Positions 11,119-19,396 of a stretch of DNA of 64,000 nt are shown here, piece by piece; position 1 is the stretch's first letter; the number at the start of each line of letters is the position of its first letter. The notes under the pieces were generated by a model. The model was not told the origin of the DNA and searched no databases. It saw only the letters and a program-made list of their open reading frames with translations. Source of the stretch: Modestobacter italicus. Its GTDB lineage: Bacteria > Actinomycetota > Actinomycetes > Mycobacteriales > Geodermatophilaceae. The position numbers and the translations under genes were made by a program. Location: NCBI RefSeq assembly GCF_000306785.1, contig NC_017955.1:2170001-2234000 (forward strand). The letters are read 5' to 3'.

Positions 11119-12773
11119 GGGAGCTCGGACATCGGCACCCGGATGCCCTGCTCGGCGGCGACCTCGGCGGCGCGGTCGTAGCCGGCGTCCACGTGCCGCA
11201 GCACGCCGGTGCCGGGGTCGTTGCTGAGCACCCGGGCCAGCTTCTGCGCGGCCAGCGGCGTCCCGTCGGCGACGCTCACCTGCCCGGCGTGCAGCGACCG
11301 GCCGATGCCCACCCCGCCACCGTGGTGGATCGACACCCAGGTGGCGCCCGACGCGGTGTTCACCAGCGCGTTGAGCAGCGGCCAGTCGGCGATCGCGTCG
11401 GAGCCGTCGGCCATCGCCTCGGTCTCCCGGTACGGGGAGGCCACCGAGCCGGTGTCCAGGTGGTCGCGACCGATGACCACCGGCGCGGAGAGCTCGCCGC
11501 TGGCGACCATCTCGTTGAACCGCAGCCCGGCGACGTCCCGCTCACCCTGCCCGAGCCAGCAGATCCGCGCCGGCAGTCCCTGGAAGGCGACCTTCTCCTG
11601 CGCCGCCCGGATCCAGCGCTGCAGCCGGTCGTTGTCCGGGAACAGCTCGAGCACCGCCCGGTCGGTGGCGGCGATGTCGGCCGGGTCGCCGGACAGCGCC
11701 GCCCAGCGGAACGGGCCCTTGCCCTCGCAGAACAGCGGCCGGATGTAGGCCGGCACGAACCCCGGGAAGGCGAAGGCGCGGGAGTACCCGCCCTGCCGGG
11801 CCTCGTCGCGGATCGAGTTGCCGTAGTCGAACACCTCGGCGCCGGCGTCGAGGAAGCCGACCATCGCCTCGACGTGCCGGGCCATCGACTCCCGCGCCCG
11901 GTCGGTGAACTCCTCCGGCTTGGCCGCCGCGTAGTCGTGCCAGTCGGCGGGATCGACCCCGACCGGCAGGTAGGACAGCGGGTCGTGCGCAGACGTCTGG
12001 TCGGTGACGACGTCGACCTCCACCCTGCGGCGGAGCAGCTCGGGGAACACGGTGGCCGCGTTGCCGACCAGCCCGACCGACAGCGCCCGCCGGTCTGCCT
12101 TGGCGGCCAGGCAGCGGCGGACGGCGTCGTCCAGGTCGTCGGCCACCTCGTCGAGGTACCGGTGCTCGACCCGGCGGCGCAGCCGCGTCCCGTCGACGTC
12201 GACCACCAGGCACACCCCGCCGTTGAGGGTGACCGCGAGCGGCTGCGCGCCGCCCATGCCGCCGCAGCCACCGGTGAGCGTCAGCGTGCCGGCCAGCGTG
12301 CCGCCGAACCGCTTGTCCGCGACCGCGGCGAAGGTCTCGTAGGTGCCCTGCAGGATGCCCTGGGTGCCGATGTAGATCCACGACCCGGCGGTCATCTGGC
12401 CGTACATGGTCAGCCCGAGCTGCTCCAGCCGGCGGAACTCCGGCCAGGTCGCCCAGTCGCCGACCAGGTTGGAGTTGGCGATCAGCACCCGCGGCGCCCA
12501 CTCGTGCGTGCGCAGCACGCCCACCGGGCGCCCGGACTGCACGAGCATCGTCTCGTCCTCGCGCAGGTCGGTGAGCGTGCGCACCATCGCGTCGAAGCTG
12601 CGCCAGTCCCGCGCCGCCCGCCCGGTGCCGCCGTAGACGACCAGGTCGTCGGGGCGCTCGGCGACCTCGGGGTCGAGGTTGTTCTGCAGCATCCGCAGCG
12701 GCGCCTCGGTCTGCCAGCTGCGGGCGGTGAGCGTCGTCCCGCGGGGGGATCGGACCGGTCGTGCGCCGTCCAT
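11115..12773 (-). CDS. hutU: Urocanate hydratase
   Basis: A 552-residue urocanase, full length for the family (about 550), hydrating urocanate to imidazolone propionate with tightly bound NAD+. Typical blocks are '[20 protein letters not shown]', the NAD loop '[12 protein letters not shown]', '[11 protein letters not shown]', 'FDYGNSIR' and '[17 protein letters not shown]'. The ATG at 12773 follows AAGGAGCTCCTC, only 11 bases after the hutH stop. Its own stop overlaps the start of the M20 gene. It is the second gene of the minus-strand hut operon. Confidence 0.97.
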   Translation of the reverse strand: MDGARPVRSPRGTTLTARSWQTEAPLRMLQNNLDPEVAERPDDLVVYGGTGRAARDWRSFDAMVRTLTDLREDETMLVQSGRPVGVLRTHEWAPRVLIANSNLVGDWATWPEFRRLEQLGLTMYGQMTAGSWIYIGTQGILQGTYETFAAVADKRFGGTLAGTLTLTGGCGGMGGAQPLAVTLNGGVCLVVDVDGTRLRRRVEHRYLDEVADDLDDAVRRCLAAKADRRALSVGLVGNAATVFPELLRRRVEVDVVTDQTSAHDPLSYLPVGVDPADWHDYAAAKPEEFTDRARESMARHVEAMVGFLDAGAEVFDYGNSIRDEARQGGYSRAFAFPGFVPAYIRPLFCEGKGPFRWAALSGDPADIAATDRAVLELFPDNDRLQRWIRAAQEKVAFQGLPARICWLGQGERDVAGLRFNEMVASGELSAPVVIGRDHLDTGSVASPYRETEAMADGSDAIADWPLLNALVNTASGATWVSIHHGGGVGIGRSLHAGQVSVADGTPLAAQKLARVLSNDPGTGVLRHVDAGYDRAAEVAAEQGIRVPMSELP

Positions 12774-12784
12774 GAGGAGCTCCT

Positions 12785-14323
12785 TCAGCTGAGGGACAGG
12801 GAGGTGGCGGTGAGCACGGCGCCGGTGGAGACCAGCTCCACCACCGCCTCGATCTCCGGGGCCAGGTGCCGGTCGGGTCCGGGGCCGGGGACGCCGGCGG
12901 ACCGCAGCAGGTCGCGCACCGCGCCGGTGGCCGCAGCCGGGGCGAGCGGCGCGCGCAGGTCCAGCGCGCGGGCGGCGGTGAGCACCTCGATGGCGAGCAC
13001 CCGGGTCAGCCCGTCGACCGCCCGGCGCAGCTTGCGGGCGGCGTGCCAGCCCATCGACACGTGGTCCTCCTGCATCGCCGAGGAGGGGATCGAGTCGACG
13101 CTGGCCGGCACCGCCAGCCGCTTGAGCTCGCTGACGATCCCGGCGGCGGTGTACTGGGCGATCATGTGCCCGGAGTCGACGCCGGCGTCGTGCGCCAGGA
13201 ACGGCGGCAGGCCGTGGCTGCGGGCGGCGTCGAGGAACCGGTCGGTGCGCCGCTCGCTCATGCCGGCCACGTCGGCGACGGCGATGGCGAGGAAGTCCAG
13301 CACGTAGCCGACCGGGGCGCCGTGGAAGTTGCCGTTGGACTCCACCCGGCCGTCGAGGGTGATCACCGGGTTGTCGACGGCGGCGGCGAGCTCGCGGTCG
13401 GCGACGGCGGCCGCGTGGCCGAGGGTGTCCCGCGCGGCGCCGTGCACCTGCGGGGCGCAGCGCAGCGAGTAGGCGTCCTGCACCCGGGTGCACTCCGGGC
13501 CGCGGTGGCTGGCCATCACCCCGCTGCCGGCCAGCAGCGCGCGCAGGTTGGCCGCCGAGGCCGCCTGGCCCGGGTGCGGCCGGAGCGCCTGCAGGTCGGC
13601 GGCGAACACCGCGTCGGTGCCCAGCAGCGCCTCGACGCTCATCGCGGCGGCGACGTCGGCGGTGGTCAGCAGCCGGCGCAGGTCGGCCAGCGCCAGCAGC
13701 AGCATGCCGAGCATCCCGTCGGTGCCGTTGACCAGCGCCAGTCCCTCCTTCTCGGCCAGCTGCACCGGGACGACGCCGGCGTCGGCGAGCGCGTCGGCGG
13801 CCGGGCGCGGCACCCGGGCCGCGTCGCGCACGGTGCCCTCGCCCATCACCGCCAGGGCGACCGCCGACAGCGGGGCCAGGTCACCGGAGCAGCCCAGCGA
13901 GCCGTACTCGTGCACGACCGGGGTGATGCCGGCGTCCAGCAGCGCGGCGTAGGTGCACGCGGTCTCCGGCCGCACGCCGGTGCGGCCGGTGGCCAGGGTG
14001 GACAGCCGCAGCAGCATCAGCGCGCGGACCACCTCGCGCTCGACCTCCGGGCCGGAGCCGGCGGCGTGCGAGCGGATCAGGCTGCGCTGCAGCTGCGCCC
14101 GCTGGGCGACCGGGATGTGCCGGGTGGCCAGCGCGCCGAAGCCGGTGGAGACGCCATAGTGCGGCCGGTCGTCCCCGGCCAGCCGCTCGACGACGTCCCG
14201 GCTGGCGGCGACCGCGGCCAGCGCCTCGTCGGCCAGCCGGACGCCCCAGCCGTCCCGGGCCACCCGGACGACGTCCTCCGGGGAGACCGGACCGGTGCCG
14301 ACGACGACCTGCGGGGTGCCCAT
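12785..14323 (-). CDS. hutH: Histidine ammonia-lyase
   Basis: A 512-residue lyase that deaminates histidine to urocanate, the first step and first gene of the operon. The MIO cofactor loop reads [12 protein letters not shown], so the cyclising tripeptide is Cys145-Ser146-Gly147 rather than the textbook Ala-Ser-Gly. The catalytic 'YGVSTGFG' (Tyr56), 'NGTDGM' and '[19 protein letters not shown]' are present. I chose ATG 14323; a GTG five codons upstream (14338) is possible. A perfect 18-base palindrome lies about 55 bases upstream and is the likely operator. Confidence 0.95.
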   Translation of the reverse strand: MGTPQVVVGTGPVSPEDVVRVARDGWGVRLADEALAAVAASRDVVERLAGDDRPHYGVSTGFGALATRHIPVAQRAQLQRSLIRSHAAGSGPEVEREVVRALMLLRLSTLATGRTGVRPETACTYAALLDAGITPVVHEYGSLGCSGDLAPLSAVALAVMGEGTVRDAARVPRPAADALADAGVVPVQLAEKEGLALVNGTDGMLGMLLLALADLRRLLTTADVAAAMSVEALLGTDAVFAADLQALRPHPGQAASAANLRALLAGSGVMASHRGPECTRVQDAYSLRCAPQVHGAARDTLGHAAAVADRELAAAVDNPVITLDGRVESNGNFHGAPVGYVLDFLAIAVADVAGMSERRTDRFLDAARSHGLPPFLAHDAGVDSGHMIAQYTAAGIVSELKRLAVPASVDSIPSSAMQEDHVSMGWHAARKLRRAVDGLTRVLAIEVLTAARALDLRAPLAPAAATGAVRDLLRSAGVPGPGPDRHLAPEIEAVVELVSTGAVLTATSLSLS

Positions 14324-14377
14324 GCGCCCATCGCACACGCTCGGGGGACCCGGTCACCAGAGCCGGACGGCCACTGC

Positions 14378-14395
14378 TGTCCGGGATACCGGACA
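14378..14395. promoter_or_regulatory. Palindromic operator upstream of hutH (probable IclR site)
   Basis: TGTCCGG (14378-14384), spacer GATA, CCGGACA (14389-14395) is a perfect 7-bp inverted repeat. It sits in the short gap between the IclR regulator stop and the hutH start, where the hut promoter must lie. A symmetric site with a 4-base spacer fits a dimeric IclR-family protein, and the only regulator next to the operon is of that family. Confidence 0.7.
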
Positions 14396-14397
14396 CT

Positions 14398-15201
14398 TCA
14401 GCCGGGTGGGTGGCCGTTGATCCGCCGGGTCAGCTCCGCGGCGGCCCGGCCCACCCGGCGGGCCAGCTCGGCGCGGCCGCCCTCGTCGACGTCCGCGGCC
14501 GGGAAGGTGACCGCGACGGCGGCCGCCGGCCGGGCGGCGTGGTCGTGCACCGCGGCGGCCACCGACGCGAAGCCGGGGGTGACCTCGCCGTCCTCGCCGG
14601 CGTGCCCGGCCCGGCGGACGTCGGCCAGCAGCCGGCGCAGCTCGGACAGCCGGCGCGGCCCGGAGCCGTGCCGGTCGACGAACGCCGTCCCGTCCGGGAA
14701 CAGCGCCCGGACCTGGGCCGGCGGCAGGTCGGCCAGCATCGCCCGGCCGCTGGCGGTGAGCTGGGCGGGCAGCCGGACCCCGACGTCGGTGACCAGCGGC
14801 GGGCGGCCCGGCGCGCGCTGCTCGACGACGTACAGCACCTCCCGGCCGTGCAGCACGGCCAGGTGCGCGGAGTGGCCGACCGCGTCCACCAGCCGGGCCA
14901 GCACCGGGCGCGCCAGCCGGGCCAGCGGCTCCTGCCGGGAGTAGGCGCTGCCGATCTCGAAGGCGCTCACGCCCAGCCCGTAGCGCCGCTCCTCGGGCAG
15001 GTGGACGACGAATTTTGCGTTGACCAGCTCGGCGAGCAGCGCGTAGGTCGTGGACCGGGGGAGCCCGAGGTCCCGGGCCAGGGCGGCGGCCGGCACCGCG
15101 CCGGGCTGGCGGGCCAGCGCCTGCAGCAGCGCCAGCACCTGGGCCGCGGCGGGCACCCCGGCGCGCTGCGGTCCGCGCTGGTCGGTCACCGGCTCCGGCA
15201 C
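14398..15201 (-). CDS. IclR-family transcriptional regulator of the hut operon
   Basis: A 267-residue IclR protein. The winged HTH spans about residues 15-75 (AAQVLALLQALARQP ... LGLPRSTTYALLAELVNAKFV), and the C-terminal effector domain has 'AHLAVLHGREVLYVVEQRAPGRP', 'LPAQLTASGRAMLADL' and 'GEVTPGFASVAAAV'. The GTG start is at 15201. It lies immediately upstream of hutH on the same strand with a palindrome between them, so it most likely represses hut and responds to urocanate or histidine. No second copy of the palindrome is seen in front of its own start. Confidence 0.88.
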   Translation of the reverse strand: MPEPVTDQRGPQRAGVPAAAQVLALLQALARQPGAVPAAALARDLGLPRSTTYALLAELVNAKFVVHLPEERRYGLGVSAFEIGSAYSRQEPLARLARPVLARLVDAVGHSAHLAVLHGREVLYVVEQRAPGRPPLVTDVGVRLPAQLTASGRAMLADLPPAQVRALFPDGTAFVDRHGSGPRRLSELRRLLADVRRAGHAGEDGEVTPGFASVAAAVHDHAARPAAAVAVTFPAADVDEGGRAELARRVGRAAAELTRRINGHPPG

Positions 15202-15272
15202 GGCCGGCAGCCTAGTGTTCGCACCCCGCGGGCCCGGCCGGAGCGGTGCCGCACGATGCAGGGGAGCACGCC

Positions 15273-15665
15273 GTGGAGATGAAGCTGGAGCTGGTACCCG
15301 TCCCGGTCACCGACGTCGACCGGGCGGTGGCCTTCTACGCCGGGCAGCTGGGGTTCGTCGTGGACGTCGACGTGCGCCCGGCCGACGGGGTGCGCGTGGT
15401 GCAGCTGACCCCGCCGGGCTCGGCCTGCTCGATCGGCCTGGGCACCGGCCTGGCCGCCTACGAGGCGGCGCCCGGGTCGGTCCGCGGCCTGCACCTGGTC
15501 GTGGCCGACATCGCCGCGGCCCGGGCCGAGCTGGTCGGCCGGGGGGTCGACGTCGGGGAGGTCACCGACGTGGGCGGTGGGGTGCTGTACGCCGCGCTCG
15601 AGGACCCGGACGGCAACACGCTCACCCTGCAGCAGATGCCCTGGCGCACCGGTCCGGCCTTCTGA
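15273..15665 (+). CDS. VOC-family (glyoxalase/bleomycin resistance fold) protein
   Basis: A 130-residue single-unit vicinal-oxygen-chelate protein. It has the 'LELVPVPVTDVDRAVAFYAGQLGF' start and the C-terminal metal-ligand strand 'YAALEDPDGNTLTLQQMP' (Glu in LEDPDGN). No substrate can be assigned; relatives include lactoylglutathione lyase-like and resistance proteins. The GTG at 15273 is chosen because GGGGAG lies 6 bases before it; the ATG two codons later is the alternative. It is divergent from the hut IclR gene and convergent with the sigma-like gene, 4 bases away. Confidence 0.85.
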   Translation: MEMKLELVPVPVTDVDRAVAFYAGQLGFVVDVDVRPADGVRVVQLTPPGSACSIGLGTGLAAYEAAPGSVRGLHLVVADIAAARAELVGRGVDVGEVTDVGGGVLYAALEDPDGNTLTLQQMPWRTGPAF

Positions 15666-15669
15666 GCCC

Positions 15670-17539
15670 TCAGCGGGCCGGGCCGGGCCCGAAGTCGCCG
15701 AACGGCGCGGTGGGCACCGGGGCGATCGGCGTCTCGGCCAGCGGCCGGCCGGCCGCGTCCAGGGTGCGCACCGAGCGGGCGCCGTCGGTCATCGGCACCA
15801 CCGTGCCGCCGGCGGTCAGCGGGAGCGGCGCGAGCACCTGACCGCGGCCGCCCAGCAGCTGCGCCGAGGCGGCGGCCGGGGGAGCGGTGACCACCAGCCA
15901 GCGGCCGTCGTCGGTCTGGCCGAGGCCGGGGAGGGCGACGTCGCAGGTCCGGGCGACGGTCAGGGTGGCGACGTCGGTGACCCCGGGCGGTGTCTGCACG
16001 CCGCAGGAGACCGCGCCGCGGTCCACCCCGGCCCAGGTGGTCACCACCAGCGCCCCGCCGGGGCTGTACGCGACCAGCACCGCCACCCGTCCGGTGCCGC
16101 GGCTCAGGGGCACCTCGGCCGACCAGAGCAGGTCCGGCTGCAGCCCGGCCGGCTCGATCCCGAGCGGCACGGCGAGGTCGAGGAGCGCGGCGTCCACCAG
16201 GTGCCCGTCGCTCGGCGGTGTCCCCGGGCGGAGCAGGGCCAGCCCGGCCACCGGTGCGGGCTGCACCGCGCCGCCGCCCAGCCAGTCCGCGGCCGAGCGG
16301 TAGACCTCCCGGCCGCCCCGCTCGACCCGGACGCTGACCGCGGAGCCGACCGTGGTGGTCCGGGCCGGCACCACGGCCACCCCGTCCGCGGCGTCGACCG
16401 GGGTGTAGGTGCGGCCGACCGTGCCGCGCGGGCCGGTCATCAGCCGGTCGGACACCGCGACCGCGTCGCCGGGCGCGGCCACGACCACGAGCCTCTGCGT
16501 CGCCCGGGCCGCCGAGCAGCAGGGCCAGCGGCCGTTCCCGGCCGAGCTGGACGGGCAGGTGCGGCACCAGGTCCGCGGCGGCCGCGCCGACCGGTCCGGT
16601 CAGCCACACGCCGCGGAAGTCCTCCAGGACGGTGCCGACCACCAGCGCGACCCGGCCGTGCGGGGTGTCGGCGGCGAACACCACCTCGCGGTCCGCCGGC
16701 GGCGGCGCCTCCTGCGCGCCCCAGCCGACCGAGCGCAGCGCGTCGAGGAAGACCGGGTCGCCGGCCAGCGAGCCCCGGGTCGGCCCGGCCAGCACCGGGA
16801 CGCCGGGCACGGGCGGCGTCGGCCGGGCGGCGACGGGGGTGGCCGACGGGGTCGCCGTGGTCGGCACGGGGTCGGGCGCCCAGCGGGCCAGCGGGACGGC
16901 GACGCCGACCACCGCCAGGACGGCGACCGCGGCACCTGCCAGCCGCCGCCGGGCGCCGGCGCGGCGGGCCCGGACGTCGGCGACGGCGGCGTCCGCGTCC
17001 AGCCGCCACGAGCCGGGCGCGCGCGCGAGCCGGACGAGCTGGTCGGCCAGCCGCTGCTCCGCCGGGACGTCGGGGGCGGCCCGCTCGAAGGCGCTGGGCT
17101 GCAGCGCCGGGGCCAGCAGCGCCAGCCCGCGGGCGGCCTCGGCGGCCACCTCGGGCACCGGGCAGCGCAGCAGCTCGGCGATCCGGGCGTCGGGCAGGTG
17201 GCCGTGCCAGCGCAGCACCACCACGGCCCGGGTGCGCGCGGGCAGCTCGCGCAGCGCCCGCGCCAGGTCGGGCCCGGGATCCGGGGCGGCGGACGGGCGG
17301 AACGGGTCGGGCAGCTCCTCGATCACCTGCTCGGCGCGGCCGAGCCGCGCCCACCGGCTGGTGGCCAGCCGGACCAGGGCGGCCAGCTCGGCGGAGCCCG
17401 GGTCACCGGAGCGGCCGCGGACCCGGGTGAGCGCACGCTGGACCAGCTCCTCGGCGGAGGCCCGGTCGCCGGTGAGCAGCAGCGCGGTGCGCAGCAACTC
17501 CGGCCGCCGGTCGGCCGACGGGCGGGGGACGTCGTCCAC
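15670..17539 (-). pseudogene. Sigma-70-like (ECF-type) N-terminal region fused to a transmembrane segment and extracytoplasmic domain; frameshifted
   Basis: The N-terminus resembles a degenerate ECF sigma factor: a short region-2-like helix 'LLRTALLLTGDRASAEELVQRALTRVRG' (about 15-42) and a region-4-like segment 'RALRELPARTRAVVVLRWHGHLPDARIAELLRC' (about 95-127). A transmembrane helix 'AGAAVAVLAVVGVAVPLA' follows, then a Pro/Thr linker and an outer domain of more than 300 residues of unknown function. The frame breaks at about 16500: 'PLALLLGGPG' continues as 'TQRLVVVAAPGDAVAVSD' one base over, to TGA at 15670. The length is 3n+1. The start GTG 17539 has GAGGAGG just upstream. It could be a membrane-tethered regulator; break or sequencing error is undecided. 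Confidence 0.6.
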
Positions 17540-17574
17540 ACGTCCTCCTCGGCTCGGTGGTGCGGTGTTCGGAT

Positions 17575-17590
17575 CCGGCACCGGTGCCGG
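17575..17590. promoter_or_regulatory. 16-base perfect palindrome between the sigma-like gene and the haemoglobin chimera
   Basis: CCGGCACC/GGTGCCGG is a perfect 16-base palindrome without spacer. It is 36 bases upstream of the sigma-like start and 34 bases upstream of the -35 element of the divergent gene. It is a candidate operator, though in DNA this GC-rich some palindromes arise by chance. Confidence 0.35.
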
Positions 17591-17623
17591 TTCGCTCCCC
17601 ATGGTCCGTCATGGCGGCGGACC

Positions 17624-17652
17624 TTGACCGCCCGAGCGTGTAACGCTGTAAT
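17624..17652 (+). promoter_or_regulatory. Housekeeping-type promoter of the ABM-truncated haemoglobin gene
   Basis: TTGACC (17624-17629), a 17-base spacer and TGTAAT (17647-17652) match the vegetative consensus at five of six positions in each box with optimal spacing. Transcription would begin near 17659, giving a leader of about 20 bases before ATG 17678. Confidence 0.65.
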
Positions 17653-17677
17653 CAGGGAACCGACGGCGGGAGCCGAC

Positions 17678-18439
17678 ATGATCGTCGAGTACATCCGGTA
17701 CCGGGTGCCCGAGGAGCGCCAGGCGGCGTTCCCCACCGACTACGCGCGGGCGGCGGGCGTGCTGGCCCGGGCGCCGCAGTGCGTCGACTACGAGCTCAGC
17801 CGCAGCGTCGACGAACCCGCCTGCTGGGTGCTGCGGATCACCTGGACCTCGGCGGCGGACCACCTGGAGGGCTTCCGGGGCGGCGACCTGTTCGGCGAGT
17901 TCCTCGCCGCCGTCCGGCCCTACGTGCCCGACATCGAGGAGATGCGGCACTACGAGGCCACGGCGGTGCGCGGCCCGGGCGGCGCGGTGCCCACGCTGCA
18001 CGACTGGGCGGGCGGGACGGCGGCGCTGGAACGGCTGACCCGGGTCTTCTACCGGCGCGTCCTCGCCGACGACCTCGTCGGCCCGCTGTTCGCGCACATG
18101 GACGACGAGCACCCGCGGCACGTGGCGATGTGGCTGGCCGAGGTGTTCGGCGGCCCGGACCGCTACACCCGGGAGCGCGGCGGGTACCCGGCGATGCTCG
18201 GCCACCACCTGGGCAAGGCGATCACCGAGCCGCAGCGCCGTCGCTGGGTCTCGCTGCTGCTGGACTCCCTCGACGAGGCCGGGCTGCCCGCCGACCCGGA
18301 GTTCCGGGCGGCGTTCGTCGGCTACGTCGAGTGGGGCACCCGGCTGGCGCAGACCAACTCCCAGCCCGGCGCCGCGGTGGTGCGGGCGGCGCCGGTGCCG
18401 CGCTGGGGCTGGGGCGTCGCCCCGCCCTGGACCGGCTGA
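17678..18439 (+). CDS. Antibiotic-biosynthesis-monooxygenase domain fused to group II truncated haemoglobin
   Basis: A 253-residue two-domain protein. Residues 1-95 form an ABM ferredoxin-like fold (MIVEYIRYRVPEERQAAFPT ... WTSAADHLEGF ... 'MRHYEATAV'). Residues about 105-230 are a truncated globin with 'LTRVFYRRVLADDLVGPLFA' (B10 Tyr in VFYRRV), 'HPRHVAMWLAEVFGGP', proximal His in 'GHHLGKAI' and the group II Trp G8 in 'QRRRWVSLL'. The same chimera has been described in Streptomyces avermitilis; its physiological role is unsettled (oxygen or NO chemistry, quinone-like substrates). A good promoter lies just upstream. It converges on oleD with a 3-base gap. Confidence 0.9.
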   Translation: MIVEYIRYRVPEERQAAFPTDYARAAGVLARAPQCVDYELSRSVDEPACWVLRITWTSAADHLEGFRGGDLFGEFLAAVRPYVPDIEEMRHYEATAVRGPGGAVPTLHDWAGGTAALERLTRVFYRRVLADDLVGPLFAHMDDEHPRHVAMWLAEVFGGPDRYTRERGGYPAMLGHHLGKAITEPQRRRWVSLLLDSLDEAGLPADPEFRAAFVGYVEWGTRLAQTNSQPGAAVVRAAPVPRWGWGVAPPWTG

Positions 18440-18442
18440 GGG

Positions 18443-19396
18443 TCAGTACGTCGCGGCCAGCCGGGCGAAGCCCTCGGCAAGCGTGACCCGGGGGCTCCAC
18501 CGCAGCACCGCGCGGGTGCGCCGCTGGTCGAACCAGTGCGCGGTCGAGAGCTGCCCGGTGAGGAAGCGGGTCAGCGGCGGGGTGTCCCGCCGCTGCGTCG
18601 CGGCCCAGACCGCCTCGACCGCGGCCCCGGCCGCCCAGGCGACACCGACGGGCACCCGGCGGCGCGGCGCGGGGACCCCGGCGGCCCGGCACAGCCGGGC
18701 GATGACCTCGGCCACCGGCCGCGGCTCGCCGTTGGAGACCACCAGCGCCTCGCCGTGCGCCGGGACGTCGACGGCGGCGACCAGGGCGTCGACGGCGTTG
18801 TCCACGTAGGTCGTGTCGATCAGCGCGGCCCCGGAGCCGATCACCGGCAGCCGCCCGGCGCGGGCCCGCTCCACCACCCGCTCCACGAGCTGGGTGTCAC
18901 CTGGGCCCCAGACCAGGTGCGGCCGGACGACCAGCACCGCGAGCTCGGGTGAGTCGGCGGCCAGCGCCGCGGTCTCGGCTACCGCTTTGGACCGCGCGTA
19001 GTGCCCGCGGGCCCGCTGCGGGTCGGCGGGCCCGGCGCCCACGCCGACCAGCGCCGACCCGCCGTGCGCGACCGAGGGGGAGGAGACGTGCACCAGCCGG
19101 CGGACCCCCGCCTGCTGGCAGGCGGCGACCACGGTGCGGGTGCCGGTGACGTTCGCGCGCTCGTACTCGGCCCAGCGGCCGGTCACGTCGACCTTGGCGG
19201 CCAGGTGCAGGACGGCGTCCTGCCCGGCGACCGCGGCCCCGACCACCGCCGGGTCGGCCACGTCGCCGAGCACCTCGCGGCAGGCCAGCCCGGCGGGTGG
19301 CCGCTGCAGCACGGTGACCTCGTCGCCGCGCTCGGCCAGCGCCCGCGCGGTGGCCCGGCCCAGCATGCCGCTGGCGCCGGTGACCAGCACCCTCAC
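18443..19396 (-). CDS. oleD: OleD-type NAD(P)H-dependent 2-alkyl-3-ketoacid reductase
   Basis: A 317-residue extended SDR related to 3-beta-hydroxysteroid dehydrogenases. It has 'VLVTGASGMLGRATARAL' (nucleotide binding, residues 3-20), the 'HYARSKAVAE' YxxxK catalytic pair, 'VVRPHLVWGPGD' and 'STAHWFDQRRTRAVL'. In long-chain olefin synthesis OleD reduces the 2-alkyl-3-keto acid made by OleA to the 3-hydroxy acid that OleC turns into a beta-lactone. The GTG start overlaps the oleBC stop (GTGA). It is last gene of the minus-strand operon oleA-oleBC-oleD. Confidence 0.9.
   Translation of the reverse strand: MRVLVTGASGMLGRATARALAERGDEVTVLQRPPAGLACREVLGDVADPAVVGAAVAGQDAVLHLAAKVDVTGRWAEYERANVTGTRTVVAACQQAGVRRLVHVSSPSVAHGGSALVGVGAGPADPQRARGHYARSKAVAETAALAADSPELAVLVVRPHLVWGPGDTQLVERVVERARAGRLPVIGSGAALIDTTYVDNAVDALVAAVDVPAHGEALVVSNGEPRPVAEVIARLCRAAGVPAPRRRVPVGVAWAAGAAVEAVWAATQRRDTPPLTRFLTGQLSTAHWFDQRRTRAVLRWSPRVTLAEGFARLAATY

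Noticed and set aside
11193..13307. A 700-residue plus-strand frame opposite hutU and hutH
   Set aside because: Composition is GC-skewed noise without motifs, and both opposite-strand genes are fully conserved enzymes.
17575..17590. The 16-base CCGGCACCGGTGCCGG palindrome as a terminator
   Set aside because: It has no loop and lies between two divergent starts rather than after a gene, so an operator is the more reasonable reading.
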